Shown: positions 21,690 to 31,205 of the stretch, in pieces | Layout: each line of letters starts with the position of its first letter | Position numbering within the stretch: position 1 is the stretch's first letter | NCBI RefSeq assembly: GCF_028368855.1 | Contig: NZ_JAQNCY010000003.1 | Coordinates: forward strand, 186,001-250,000 | Direction: 5' to 3' | Source of the DNA: Leisingera sp. SS27 | GTDB lineage: Bacteria > Pseudomonadota > Alphaproteobacteria > Rhodobacterales > Rhodobacteraceae | Length of the DNA stretch: 64,000 nt | Program-made: the position numbers and the translations under genes | Notes under the pieces: model-generated | Databases searched by the model: none | Seen by the model: the letters and a program-made list of their open reading frames with translations, nothing else | Told to the model about the DNA's origin: nothing

Positions 21690-23357
21690 ATGAAACTTTA
21701 CAAGTCCGGCTGTGACATACTGCCCGCAACCCTCGAAGACTCTGCTCACAATGCGAAGCGTCGGAATGACGAAGTCAGCCGGCGTGAATTTCTTGCCATG
21801 GCGACAACGTTCGGGGCCACTACCGCAACAGCCTACACCATGCTGGGCATGAATGCCCCGGCGTTCGCGTCAGAAACACCAAAGACCGGCGGAACGCTGC
21901 GGATCGGGATGGTTGTTCGGGAAGGCAAGGATCCGCGGTCTTATGATGACAGCCCGCAAGCCAACATCAGCCGGGGCTGGCTTGAGTATCTGGTGCGCTA
22001 CACGCATCAGTTCACCTTTGAGCCGATGCTTCTGGAAAGCTGGGAAATCAGCGAAGATGCAAAGACCTACATTCTGAATGTGCGTCCCGGGGTGACCTGG
22101 CACAACGGCGATCCACTTACCGCGGAGCATGTCGCATACAATATTGAACGGTGGTGCGATAAGGGGGCCGAAGGCAATTCCATGGCGGGTCGGTTCGGGA
22201 CATTGATTGATCCCGATACCTCAAAGGCGGCTGAGGGAACCATCGAAGTGGTCGACGCCTCGACCGTCCGGCTGAACCTGCCGAACCCGGATATTACACT
22301 GATCGCCGGCATGGCGGACTATCCCGCAGCTATCGTTCATCCAGACGCCGGCAGTTCAGATCCGTTTCAGGCACCGCTGGGGACAGGGCCTTACACCCTG
22401 GAAAGTCATGAAGTCGGCGTCAAAGCCGTGCTGGTCCGCAAAGAAGGCCACACGTGGTGGAATGAGGGCCAGGGGGCCTATTTGGATCGGATCGAATATC
22501 ATGACGTTGGCACCGACCCGACCACCATCCTGTCTTCCTATGAAGCGGAAGAAATCGACGCCAACTACGAATCCAGCGGTGATTTTGTTGCAGTGCTGAC
22601 CGGGCTGGGCCTGCAGCAAAACGAAGCCGTGACGGCAGCGACCATTGTTATCCGCCCTAACCAGGTCACTGAAGTGAACGGGCAAGCACCTTATGCCGAC
22701 CCACGTGTGCGCCGCGCCCTGTCAATGGCGGTCGACAATTCCGTATTGCTCGAATTGGGGGTCAACGGGCTGGGGATACCGGCACAGAACCATCATGTCT
22801 GTCCGATTCATCCCGAATATGCCGAAGTCGACCGGATACCTCACGATCCTACCGGGGCCATGGAACTTCTCAAGGAAGCAGGGATGGAAGACTATGAGCA
22901 CGAGCTGACTTCGATCGACGATGACTGGCGCCGTAACACAACCGACGCCATGGCTGCGCAATTGCGGGAAGCCGGGATCAAGGTGAAGCGAACAGTCGTT
23001 CCTGGAGCATCTTTCTGGAATGACTGGGCGAAATTTCCCTTCAGCTCGACCAATTGGAACATGCGCCCGCTTGGCGTGCAAATTCTGGCATTGGCCTACC
23101 GGTCCGGCGAAGCCTGGAACGAGACAGGATTCAACAATTCTGAATTCGATCAATTGCTGGCTGACGCGCTGGCAACCCCTGATGCTGACAAACGCAAAGG
23201 GATCATGGCCAAACTGGAAAGGATCATGCTGGACGAAGGTGTGATCACGCAGCCCTATTGGCGCTCCCTTTACAATCACAGCCGCCCAAATGTGAAAGGG
23301 ATGGGCATGCACCCGACCTTTGAAATCCACATGGATAAGATCTGGTTGGACGCATAG
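21690..23357 (+). CDS. Extracytoplasmic solute-binding protein of peptide/nickel ABC type (SBP_bac_5), Tat-exported
   Basis: 555 aa from ATG 21690, preceded by GGGAGGA at four bases. A twin-arginine signal SRREFLAMATTFG starts near residue 29, with a hydrophobic core and an AFASE cleavage region near 58. The mature part follows the SBP_bac_5 pattern: GGTLRIGMVV, FEPMLLESWEIS, YILNVRPGVTWHNGDPLTAEHV and a late NNSEFDQLLADAL segment. It should bind a peptide-like or other amphiphilic ligand in the periplasm. No permease or ATPase genes are adjacent, so it must share a transporter encoded elsewhere or act otherwise. It is nine bases from the next gene, so they form an operon. Confidence 0.87.
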   Translation: MKLYKSGCDILPATLEDSAHNAKRRNDEVSRREFLAMATTFGATTATAYTMLGMNAPAFASETPKTGGTLRIGMVVREGKDPRSYDDSPQANISRGWLEYLVRYTHQFTFEPMLLESWEISEDAKTYILNVRPGVTWHNGDPLTAEHVAYNIERWCDKGAEGNSMAGRFGTLIDPDTSKAAEGTIEVVDASTVRLNLPNPDITLIAGMADYPAAIVHPDAGSSDPFQAPLGTGPYTLESHEVGVKAVLVRKEGHTWWNEGQGAYLDRIEYHDVGTDPTTILSSYEAEEIDANYESSGDFVAVLTGLGLQQNEAVTAATIVIRPNQVTEVNGQAPYADPRVRRALSMAVDNSVLLELGVNGLGIPAQNHHVCPIHPEYAEVDRIPHDPTGAMELLKEAGMEDYEHELTSIDDDWRRNTTDAMAAQLREAGIKVKRTVVPGASFWNDWAKFPFSSTNWNMRPLGVQILALAYRSGEAWNETGFNNSEFDQLLADALATPDADKRKGIMAKLERIMLDEGVITQPYWRSLYNHSRPNVKGMGMHPTFEIHMDKIWLDA

Positions 23358-23366
23358 GAGGCGCAC

Positions 23367-24368
23367 ATGTCGGCCACTGAAAAGCACGTGGAAGCTGGCA
23401 CAAGCAGGGAATGGAACTGGCATCCCGACTTGCCTGTCGCCGTTACGCCGCTTTTCGCGTGGCCGCCAAGGCCCATGGCCACGCTCCGGTGGTTTGCGAC
23501 CAACTGGCTGCCGATCACCGAATACCTGATCTACGCCCTGATGGCCTGGGCCATCTGGGCGTGGCTGGTGCCACCCCTGGAGCAGATGCAGCGCTTGAGC
23601 TGGGGATGGGTATTGCAGCTTTGGGCGCGCAACCTGATCCTGATGACCATTTTTGCCCAAGGGCTGCACCTGTGGCTTTACGGATGGAAGAAGCAAGGCG
23701 ACGACTACAAGTTCGACCGGCGCGGACCAGCCAGGAATGCACGCATCTTCCTGTGGAACGATCAGTATTGGGACAATGTCACCTATGCGCTCCTATCTGG
23801 TGTGACCGTCTGGACGTTCTATGATGCCATCGTTTGGATGGCTTACGCTAATGGCTGGGCACCGATGATTACGGCCCGGAGCAATCCGCTCTGTTTCTTT
23901 GCCCTGTTCCTGTTGTTGCCTGTTGTACAATCCTTCCATTTCTACTGGCTGCACCGCGCACTGCACATCCCATGGATCTATAAACGCGTGCATTCGGTGC
24001 ATCATCGCAGTGTTTCAGTCGCACCGTGGTCTGGCTTTTCCATGCATCCGATCGAGCATGTCGGCTACATGAGCCTGTTGCTGATCTTCCTGGTTGTGCC
24101 CGCGCATCCGATCCACTTCCTCTTCATCGGATTCTCGTTGGCGCTTGCTTCAGCCACGTCGCATGCCGGGTTTGAAAACTTGGTGCTGGGAGACAAGGCC
24201 CACCTGAAGATCGGGTCGTTCCACCACCAACTGCATCACCGGTATTTCGAATGCAATTATGGCGGCCCGGAAATGCCCTGGGATAACTGGTTCGGCAGCT
24301 TTCACGATGGCAGCCCGGAGGCAACGGAACGTGTGCGCGAAACCAAAAAACGCATGCACGCGAGATGA
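23367..24368 (+). CDS. Sterol desaturase / fatty acid hydroxylase superfamily membrane protein
   Basis: 333 aa with an AGGAGG site just before the ATG. Four to five membrane segments are visible (near 48-75, 90-110, 135-158, 172-195, 232-260). The di-iron histidine boxes are HRALH near residue 197, HSVHH near 210, and HQLHHRYFECNYGG near 287, in the family order. These enzymes use O2 and a di-iron centre to hydroxylate or desaturate lipids or other hydrophobic compounds. The substrate here is unknown. Pairing with a solute-binding protein and a nearby acyl-CoA catabolic operon suggests oxidation of an imported compound or a lipid. Confidence 0.85.
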   Translation: MSATEKHVEAGTSREWNWHPDLPVAVTPLFAWPPRPMATLRWFATNWLPITEYLIYALMAWAIWAWLVPPLEQMQRLSWGWVLQLWARNLILMTIFAQGLHLWLYGWKKQGDDYKFDRRGPARNARIFLWNDQYWDNVTYALLSGVTVWTFYDAIVWMAYANGWAPMITARSNPLCFFALFLLLPVVQSFHFYWLHRALHIPWIYKRVHSVHHRSVSVAPWSGFSMHPIEHVGYMSLLLIFLVVPAHPIHFLFIGFSLALASATSHAGFENLVLGDKAHLKIGSFHHQLHHRYFECNYGGPEMPWDNWFGSFHDGSPEATERVRETKKRMHAR

Positions 24369-24440
24369 GTGGCATGGTGACACCCCAGGGCGGTCTGCGT
24401 TGATCTGGAACGCTGACCGGTGGTTCCTGAATGACGACGC

Positions 24441-25370
24441 CTAAACGTCGGCTGGAATGCGTCTCATCGTCGGGTCAGCTTCGATTTCTTCTTCAAGCCA
24501 CCTGGTGAACAAAGCCAGTTTCGGGTTCGCTGCACGGTTTCTTGGCGTTGCAAGGTACCATTGGCTCGGCTCCGGAACAGAGAGGGCGAACGGCTGTACC
24601 AAGCGGCCCCTCTCAAGGTCACGGGAGCAGAACGGTGCTCTTGCCATTCCAATTCCATGGTTTTTCAGGACTGCCTCACGAACCAGCGGATAATTGTCAA
24701 AAACGGATCCGAATTTCATGTCGTCGCGGCTGAGGCCTGCCGCCTCCAGCCAGCAAGTCCAGTCATCAACATCTGACGGCGTGGTCGGGACACCCAGCAG
24801 CAAGAATCTCTCCAATTCATCAAGTGTCATGCCCATGTCCGGATCACCCAAAGCCTCGGGAGCGCACACCGGGTAAATGTCGGTTTCAAACAACGGGCTG
24901 TAGTTAAATCTCTTGTCAAAAGGCGGGGCATTGAAGATGCCCGCGTCAAATCTGTGCGCATCATAGTCACCGTCTTCAAAGGTTGAGATTATGCGCACGC
25001 GGGTGTTCGGATTGTCCTGAAGGAAATCGGCAAGCCTGGGCTGCAGCCACATTGTATTGAAACTCGCATAAGACTGAACGAGCAGCACATCGGGCTCGTC
25101 CGGCGCCTGTATGCGCCGGGTGGCCTTGATTATCCCCTGAATGTGTTCACGGATTGGCGGATAAAACTGTTCGCCGGCTGGCGTCAGTTCGACGGACCGG
25201 CTTGTGCGTTCAAGCAGTTGAACCCCGATTGAATTCTCCAGTGCCTTGATCTGATGGCTGACGGCCGCGTGCGTCACGCAGATTTCGTCAGCGGCCTTGC
25301 GAAAGCTCTTGTGACGCGCCACGGCTTCAAAGGCGCGCAGAGAAACCAATGTTGGCATATGGGTCGTCAC
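24441..25370 (-). CDS. LysR family transcriptional regulator, GcvA-like
   Basis: 309 aa from GTG 25370; AAGGAGG lies seven bases upstream, which decides this start over ATG 25358. The N-terminal winged helix-turn-helix is clear (LVSLRAFEAVARHKSFRKAA, then VTHAAVSHQIKALE). The C-terminal effector domain has the YPVCAPEAL stretch typical of the GcvA/AmpR-type subgroup. It ends facing the solute-binding protein/hydroxylase operon and is divergent from the acyl-CoA ligase operon across 192 bases, so it most likely regulates one or both. A 15-base direct repeat lies in that intergenic region. Confidence 0.88.
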   Translation of the reverse strand: MTTHMPTLVSLRAFEAVARHKSFRKAADEICVTHAAVSHQIKALENSIGVQLLERTSRSVELTPAGEQFYPPIREHIQGIIKATRRIQAPDEPDVLLVQSYASFNTMWLQPRLADFLQDNPNTRVRIISTFEDGDYDAHRFDAGIFNAPPFDKRFNYSPLFETDIYPVCAPEALGDPDMGMTLDELERFLLLGVPTTPSDVDDWTCWLEAAGLSRDDMKFGSVFDNYPLVREAVLKNHGIGMARAPFCSRDLERGRLVQPFALSVPEPSQWYLATPRNRAANPKLALFTRWLEEEIEADPTMRRIPADV

Positions 25371-25379
25371 CGGCGGGCC

Positions 25380-25394
25380 TCCTTGATGAATGCA
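25380..25394 (+). repeat. 15-bp direct repeat, copy 1 (lysR-ligase intergenic)
   Basis: TCCTTGATGAATGCA, identical to 25517-25531. This copy overlaps the complement of the lysR ribosome site. Confidence 0.6.
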
Positions 25395-25516
25395 GCCTGT
25401 CATCCTTTAGCTTGCCTAACTGGCGGCAAAAATTACGGCGGCGGGTGGCATTGAATATTTGCCCAACTTTACATGCGGTCAAACGGTATTTTCACGTTCA
25501 ACACACCGGTTAGAAA

Positions 25517-25531
25517 TCCTTGATGAATGCA
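25517..25531 (+). repeat. 15-bp direct repeat, copy 2 (lysR-ligase intergenic)
   Basis: TCCTTGATGAATGCA, identical to 25380-25394 and 32 bases before the ligase ATG. The two copies bracket the likely divergent promoters, so they could be regulator-binding sites or the trace of a small duplication. Confidence 0.6.
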
Positions 25532-25562
25532 AAAATCTTTCAATTCTTCGGCTCGTTGAGAG

Positions 25563-27185
25563 ATGGCAGATTGGCAAGTGAAGAAAGCCAAGGATTCCTT
25601 CTGCATGTCCGTCACGTCACCTTCGCTGAATGCATATGGCTACCCGTTGCTGATCAAGCAGCTGCTGACGCGTTCCAGGCTGGTCTCCGCCAGGCAAGAG
25701 ATCGTCAGCGGCTCCAATATGCGGTTGACATATGCTCAGCTCAACGAACGCATCGGCCAGCTTGCCAATGCCCTCAAGGCCAGCGGTATTGGCGAGGGCA
25801 TGCGTGTTGGTGTCATGGACTGGGATACGCACCGCTATCTTGAATGTTTCTTTGCGGTTCCGATGATGGGCGCTGTGCTGCACACGATCAACGTGCGTTT
25901 GTCGCCTGCGCAGGTCCTTTACACAATCAACCATGGGCAGCCGGACCTGATCATAGTGCATCAGGATTTCATGCCGCTTATTGATGAGATTAAATCGGAT
26001 TTTGACCGGGACATTACCATTGTCCCCATCGGAAACGGAGACGGTTACGAAGACTGGATCGGGGGCGCTCCAACCGGGTTTGAATTTCCTGATTTTGACG
26101 AAAGCCGGACCGCAACACTGTTCTATACGACTGGAACCACCGGCAACCCCAAGGGCGTGAGCTATTCCCATCGCCAGCTGGTGCTTCACACTTTGGGCCT
26201 GATCGCTGGTTTTGGCGCATTCCCCGGAAACGCCGGGTTTCACCGCGGCGACGTCTACATGCCGCTGACACCTCTGTTTCACGTCCATGGATGGGGGTTT
26301 CCATATGCCGCGACGATGATGGGCGTGCGCCAAGTCTATCCAGGCCGCTACACGCCAGACGAAGTTCTGCGGCTGATTGCTGCTGAAGGCGTCACTTTTT
26401 CCCATTGCGTGCCCACCATTCTGTCCATGGTGCTCGACCATCCCGGCTGCCCGCAGACAGACCTGAGCCAGTGGAAAGTAATCATTGGCGGGGCCGCTTT
26501 ACCGCGCGGCCTGCAGGAGCGCGCTGCTGCGGCTGGCATATCATTGCATGCGGCTTATGGAATGTCCGAAACCTGTCCGTTTCTGACGGTGGCAGATCTG
26601 TCCAGCGATGATCCGGAGAGACAGGCGCAAACCGGCTTTCCCGGCCCGCTTGTCGACCTTCGTGTCGTGACGCCAGATATGAAGGACGTCCCACATGACG
26701 GTGAAACAACCGGCGAAGTTGTTGCCCGGGCACCCTGGTTGACCCAGGGTTATTTCGGAAATGAGCAAGCCTCTGACGAACTGTGGGCTGGCGGGTATCT
26801 GCACACCGGGGATGTTGGCTACATCCGTGAGAATGGATCGTTGCAGATCACTGACCGACTCAAGGATGTGATCAAAACCGGCGGCGAATGGATTTCGTCA
26901 CTGGCATTGGAAAACATAGCCTCCGCTTGTGCCGGCGTCGAAGACGTGGCCGCGATTGGCCTGCCACATGCCAAGTGGGGCGAAAGGCCGGTGCTGGTTG
27001 CTCAGCTTGCAAAGAATGCCGAACCGGATCAGGTGCGCCAAGTCATCCTGGAAGAATTCCAGTCGCGCGCTGACATGGGGGACCTGTCGAAGTGGGCGGT
27101 GCCAGACCGAATAGTCTTTGTCGAACGGCTTCCCAGGACCAGTGTTGGCAAGCTCGACAAGAAACTCTTGCGGCAAGAGATTTAA
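25563..27185 (+). CDS. AMP-forming acyl-CoA ligase
   Basis: 540 aa. The AMP-binding P-loop TATLFYTTGTTGNPKG lies near residues 181-197. Further core motifs are AAYGMSETCP near 337, GYLHTGDVGYI near 415, and DRLKDVIKTGGEWIS near 436. The C-terminal SVGKLDKKLLRQE holds the catalytic lysine. It resembles medium/long-chain fatty-acid and 3-methylmercaptopropionate-type ligases (DmdB-like), which activate a carboxylic acid to its CoA thioester via an acyl-adenylate. The substrate cannot be fixed from sequence. ATG 25605 is an alternative start with an AAGGA ten bases upstream. First gene of a four-gene operon. Confidence 0.88.
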   Translation: MADWQVKKAKDSFCMSVTSPSLNAYGYPLLIKQLLTRSRLVSARQEIVSGSNMRLTYAQLNERIGQLANALKASGIGEGMRVGVMDWDTHRYLECFFAVPMMGAVLHTINVRLSPAQVLYTINHGQPDLIIVHQDFMPLIDEIKSDFDRDITIVPIGNGDGYEDWIGGAPTGFEFPDFDESRTATLFYTTGTTGNPKGVSYSHRQLVLHTLGLIAGFGAFPGNAGFHRGDVYMPLTPLFHVHGWGFPYAATMMGVRQVYPGRYTPDEVLRLIAAEGVTFSHCVPTILSMVLDHPGCPQTDLSQWKVIIGGAALPRGLQERAAAAGISLHAAYGMSETCPFLTVADLSSDDPERQAQTGFPGPLVDLRVVTPDMKDVPHDGETTGEVVARAPWLTQGYFGNEQASDELWAGGYLHTGDVGYIRENGSLQITDRLKDVIKTGGEWISSLALENIASACAGVEDVAAIGLPHAKWGERPVLVAQLAKNAEPDQVRQVILEEFQSRADMGDLSKWAVPDRIVFVERLPRTSVGKLDKKLLRQEI

Positions 27186-27205
27186 ACAGGCGCGGACGTG
27201 AAATC

Positions 27206-27892
27206 ATGACAGATAAGCAGCACCGTATTCAGGCCCTCATCCGAGCCATTGTCGCGTATTTGGAGACCCACCGCAGCGATGCGCCCGGTGTTGATCTGAC
27301 GCTGGACAAGCTTGCAGCCATGGATCTTTCCTGCAGGCGGCAGCGTGATGTCCCTCCCCAGGGAACCCGTCATGATCAGGTGCTGACTCAAGCCATCGCC
27401 GGCATCACCGAGCCCAAACTGCTTGAAATCGCAAAATGCCTGTCTGCGGCTAAGGATGACCTGGTCTGGCGCGAGGACAACGCGCAGTTCTATCCGCCCG
27501 GCGCCGACCTGGGAGAGGGTTATATCAAGTGCAACTTGCATTCCTTGCTGATTGGCGCCGACGCCTGCGGGCATCACCACCCGGACTTTAGCCTGGGTAT
27601 CTTCATGCTGGGTCCGCGGACGTTGTACCGCGACCATAACCACGACGCGCCTGAGCTTTATCTGAACCTGTCCGAGAGATCCGGCTGGCGGTTCAGATCC
27701 GGCGAATGGCAGGACTATGCTGCTGGATCGCTTATCTGGAACGCCGCGGGCGAGCCCCATGCCACCCGGGTCTATGATCAGCCGTTCATCTCGGTCTTTG
27801 TCTGGCTTGAGAACGTGAGTTCTCGCTGCAATGTCATCCACTTCGACGACTGGGCCGAGATCGAACAAGGTCTTGCCCAAAAGTCCATCTGA
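27206..27892 (+). CDS. Cupin of the DMSP lyase-like superfamily (PF16867-type)
   Basis: 228 aa. Residues about 1-110 form a helical N-domain, followed by a cupin barrel. The metal-binding pattern is H144-x-H146-xxx-E150-x-Y152 (RDHNHDAPELY), with a later His185 in GEPHATR. This is the same arrangement of metal ligands plus tyrosine as in DddW/DddK/DddQ-type lyases, which cleave dimethylsulfoniopropionate to acrylate and DMS. The superfamily also contains members with unknown substrates, so activity on DMSP itself is not assured. It sits 20 bases after an acyl-CoA ligase and just before a FadB-like enzyme, which argues that its product or substrate is a carboxylic acid headed for CoA-dependent oxidation. 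Confidence 0.75.
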   Translation: MTDKQHRIQALIRAIVAYLETHRSDAPGVDLTLDKLAAMDLSCRRQRDVPPQGTRHDQVLTQAIAGITEPKLLEIAKCLSAAKDDLVWREDNAQFYPPGADLGEGYIKCNLHSLLIGADACGHHHPDFSLGIFMLGPRTLYRDHNHDAPELYLNLSERSGWRFRSGEWQDYAAGSLIWNAAGEPHATRVYDQPFISVFVWLENVSSRCNVIHFDDWAEIEQGLAQKSI

Positions 27893-27903
27893 GGTTTCCC
27901 AAA

Positions 27904-30024
27904 ATGTTTTCTATAGAACGCAGCGGCAGCGTTGCAGTCATCGAACTGAACGCTCCGCCAGTGAACGCCCTTGGCCTGAAGATGCGGCAAGCGCTCTCTT
28001 CGGCCGTTCATGAGTTAGAATCTGACGAGCAGGTCAAGGCCATCGTTTTATGTTCCGCACTGCCGCTTTTTTGCGGCGGCGCTGACATCGCCGAATTCCG
28101 CACAGGGGCAGTCTGGGACAAACCGGATCTGCCAGACCTGTGTGTAACAATTGAAACCAGCAGGAAACCTGTTGTCGCGGCAATTGCAGGCCCAGCGATG
28201 GGGGGCGCGCTGGAGATCGCACTTGCCTGTGACTACCGTGTTGCCACGCCGGAGGCAGTGATGGGCCTGCCCGAGATCAAGCTGGGGCTGCTGCCCGGTG
28301 CCGGCGGCACCCAAAGGCTGCCACGGATTGCCGGGTTGGAAGCGGCGACGCGGATGATCCTTTCCGGTGATCCCGTGAACGGCGATTATGCTCTGTCTTG
28401 CGGGCTGGTCGACGCGCTGTTTGAAAACAACCAGGATTTTCGCGCGCATGTTCTGGACTTCGCCACCGGGATTGCGCGTAAGGATGACCCGAAACGCAGT
28501 TGCGCGGATATGATCGTCACACACCCTGATCCGAAAAGTTTACTCGCAGGTTTCCGGCACGAGATTGCGCCAAAATCCGAAAGTCTTGTCGCTCCTGAGA
28601 GATGCCTGGAATCTATCGAGGCCGCTTGTGAATTGCCGCTGGCCGAGGGGCTGGCACAGGAAAAGGCAGGTTTTGCTGAGCTGCTGGAGACCCCTCAATC
28701 GCGCGCGGGCCGCCATCTGTTCTTTGCAGAGCGTGAATGCACCAAGGTTCCCGGCGTTTCACGCGGGCAGCGGCCACGTGACATTGCATCGGTCGCCGTG
28801 ATCGGCGCGGGAACAATGGGGCGCGGCATCGCCATCGCCTTTCTTCAGGCGGGGTATCCGGTCACACTTTTGGAAACTACACAAGGGGCGCTGGAACAGG
28901 GGCTGGATCAGGTTTCAAAGCACTTCCAGCGTGCAGCTGACAAGGGACGGTTCAGTCCCGATCAGGCAGAGGCTTTTGCATCCAACGCCACAGGGACGCT
29001 CAGCTATGCAGACCTCGCAGATGCCGACCTGATCATCGAAGCAGCGTTTGAAAGCATGAATGTCAAACGCCAGATTTTCGAAGCGTTAGACCGGCACGCA
29101 AAACCTGGCGCGATACTGGCCTCAAACACATCGACGTTGGATCTTGATGAAATAGCCGCGGTCACGTCCCGTCCGGAGGATGCGATTGGTCTCCATTTCT
29201 TCAGCCCGGCCAATGTCATGCGCTTGCTGGAAGTGGTGCGCGGCGCCAAGACCGCACCCGATGTCATTGCGACGGCAATCACAGTCGCAAAGAAGATTCG
29301 AAAGCTCCCTGTCACGGTGGGCGTTTGCTACGGCTTTGTCGGGAACCGGATGCTGGAGCCATACTTCCGCGAAGGGTCCCGGCTGCTGCTTGAGGGGGCG
29401 GCGCCGAAACAGGTAGATGACGTCCTTGAAGGTTTCGGCATGGCCATGGGCATTCATGCGATGGCAGATCTGGCTGGGATCGATGTGGGCGCCCGCGTGC
29501 GTCAGGAGCGGCGAAGTGAAATTGCGCATGATCCGGCATACCAGGCAGTCCAGGACAGGCTTTTTGAATTGGGACGACTGGGTCAGAAGACCGGGCGAGG
29601 CAGCTATATCTACGAGGGCCGGACACGGGTTGAAGATCCCGAGGTTGTTCAAATCAGCAAAGAGCTGGCCACACGGCATGGTGTAGCGCACCGGCAAATC
29701 GACGATCAGGAAATCCTTGAGCGGTGTCTGTATCCCTTGATCAACGAGGGCTTTCTGATCCTTGAAGAAGGCATGGCAACGCGCCCTGGGGACTGCGACC
29801 TGATCTGGGTCAACGGCTATGGCTTTCCCGACTGGCGCGGCGGCCCAATGCACTATGCCGATGAAGTCGGATTGCCCCGCATTCTGGACCGCATGAACCA
29901 CTACCGGCAATCGCTGGGCGCCTATGGCGAGATGTGGTTCACACCCGCGCCTTTGCTGGAGGAACTCGCAAACACGGGCGTGACACTTGCAGAGCACTTT
30001 GAGGCCAAAAAGGGAACATCATGA
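27904..30024 (+). CDS. Bifunctional enoyl-CoA hydratase / 3-hydroxyacyl-CoA dehydrogenase (FadB/MFE-1-like)
   Basis: 706 aa. Residues 1-190 are a crotonase domain with the oxyanion-hole stretch CGGADIAEF and both catalytic glutamates, in [11 protein letters not shown] and [18 protein letters not shown]. From about residue 297 the NAD-binding motif [15 protein letters not shown] opens a 3-hydroxyacyl-CoA dehydrogenase, with [15 protein letters not shown] and a catalytic-dyad region. Two C-terminal helical domains follow. It hydrates enoyl-CoA and oxidises the 3-hydroxyacyl-CoA. The stop overlaps the thiolase start (ATGA), so the two enzymes are made together. Confidence 0.93.
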   Translation: MFSIERSGSVAVIELNAPPVNALGLKMRQALSSAVHELESDEQVKAIVLCSALPLFCGGADIAEFRTGAVWDKPDLPDLCVTIETSRKPVVAAIAGPAMGGALEIALACDYRVATPEAVMGLPEIKLGLLPGAGGTQRLPRIAGLEAATRMILSGDPVNGDYALSCGLVDALFENNQDFRAHVLDFATGIARKDDPKRSCADMIVTHPDPKSLLAGFRHEIAPKSESLVAPERCLESIEAACELPLAEGLAQEKAGFAELLETPQSRAGRHLFFAERECTKVPGVSRGQRPRDIASVAVIGAGTMGRGIAIAFLQAGYPVTLLETTQGALEQGLDQVSKHFQRAADKGRFSPDQAEAFASNATGTLSYADLADADLIIEAAFESMNVKRQIFEALDRHAKPGAILASNTSTLDLDEIAAVTSRPEDAIGLHFFSPANVMRLLEVVRGAKTAPDVIATAITVAKKIRKLPVTVGVCYGFVGNRMLEPYFREGSRLLLEGAAPKQVDDVLEGFGMAMGIHAMADLAGIDVGARVRQERRSEIAHDPAYQAVQDRLFELGRLGQKTGRGSYIYEGRTRVEDPEVVQISKELATRHGVAHRQIDDQEILERCLYPLINEGFLILEEGMATRPGDCDLIWVNGYGFPDWRGGPMHYADEVGLPRILDRMNHYRQSLGAYGEMWFTPAPLLEELANTGVTLAEHFEAKKGTS

Positions 30025-31205
30025 GAGAAGCCGTTATCGTCTCTACCGCACGAACCCCTATTGGGGTTGCCTTCAAGGGTGCGCTGAACAACATCAAATC
30101 CCCAACCATGATGGGGCACGCCATTCAGCACGCGGTTGAACGTGCAGGAGTGGACCCCGGATTGATCGAAGATGTTGTGATCGGATCGGTCCTGACTGCC
30201 GGAACAGGAGGGCTGAATGTCGGCCGCTTATCCGCGCTGGCGGCTGGACTTCCTGTCACTGTGTCTGGTCAGACGATAGACAGGCAATGTTCATCGGGAT
30301 TAATGGCCATTGCGACGGCCGCAAAACAGATCATCGTGGATCGGCAGAACGTTGCGGTTGCAGGCGGGCAGGAGAATATTTCCGCGGTGCAGAATGCCTA
30401 TCTGAAGTGGGCAGGTGATGAGAAGGACCCAAGCGTTACCGCCCAGTGCGAACATGCCTATATGCCGATGCTGATGACGGCTGAGAATGTGGCCCGGGTA
30501 TATGGGATAAGCCGCGACGCTCAGGATGAATACGCAGCACTTTCGCAAAAGCGGACTGCACGGGCACAAGCCGCTGGCGCCTTTGACGACGAGATTGTCC
30601 CGATCACCGCCACCAAGCGGGTCAGGAACCGCGAAACCGGGGAGGAGACCCTGGAAGAGGTGACTTTGTCCAAGGATGAAGGCAACCGGCCAGGCACGAC
30701 AGCCGAAACACTTGGCCAATTGAATCCTGTTTTGGAAAGGGGCGTCATCACAGCCGGCAATGCAAGCCAGCTTTCCGACGGGGCCTCGGCCTGTGTCCTG
30801 ATGGAACGGAAAATTGCTGACCAGCATGGCCTTACACCCCTTGGCATCTATCGCGGCATGGCAGTCGCAGGCAATGCACCGGAAGAGATGGGGATCGGCC
30901 CAATCCATGCCATACCGAAATTGCTAAAGAATGCAGGTCTCGGTATCGATGACATCGGGCTTTGGGAGTTGAACGAGGCATTCGCTTGCCAGGCGCTCTA
31001 TTGCCGCGACCATCTTGGCATTGATCCCGAGCTCTACAACGTGAACGGCGGTGCTATATCGATTGGCCACCCCTACGGCATGACAGGCGCGAGACAAGTC
31101 GGGCATGCTTTGCTTGAGGGCAAGCGTCGTGGCGAAAAATACGTGGTTACGTCCATGTGTGTCGGCGGAGGCATGGGGGCCGCAGCGTTGTTCGAAGTCA
31201 CCTGA
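30021..31205 (+). CDS. Acetyl-CoA acetyltransferase / 3-ketoacyl-CoA thiolase
   Basis: 394 aa. The thiolase triad is in place: nucleophile Cys90 in DRQCSSG, His350 in GHPYGMTG, and Cys380 in MCVGGGMG. All three positions agree with biosynthetic and degradative thiolases. It cleaves 3-ketoacyl-CoA with CoA or condenses two acetyl-CoA. As the last gene after a FadB-like enzyme it most likely works in the degradative direction. Its presence implies a pathway intermediate of at least four carbons. Confidence 0.93.
   Translation: MREAVIVSTARTPIGVAFKGALNNIKSPTMMGHAIQHAVERAGVDPGLIEDVVIGSVLTAGTGGLNVGRLSALAAGLPVTVSGQTIDRQCSSGLMAIATAAKQIIVDRQNVAVAGGQENISAVQNAYLKWAGDEKDPSVTAQCEHAYMPMLMTAENVARVYGISRDAQDEYAALSQKRTARAQAAGAFDDEIVPITATKRVRNRETGEETLEEVTLSKDEGNRPGTTAETLGQLNPVLERGVITAGNASQLSDGASACVLMERKIADQHGLTPLGIYRGMAVAGNAPEEMGIGPIHAIPKLLKNAGLGIDDIGLWELNEAFACQALYCRDHLGIDPELYNVNGGAISIGHPYGMTGARQVGHALLEGKRRGEKYVVTSMCVGGGMGAAALFEVT

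Noticed and set aside
27206..27892. Calling the cupin dddQ, dddW or dddK outright
   Set aside because: The metal motif fits, but overall family placement and substrate cannot be decided without phylogeny or assay.
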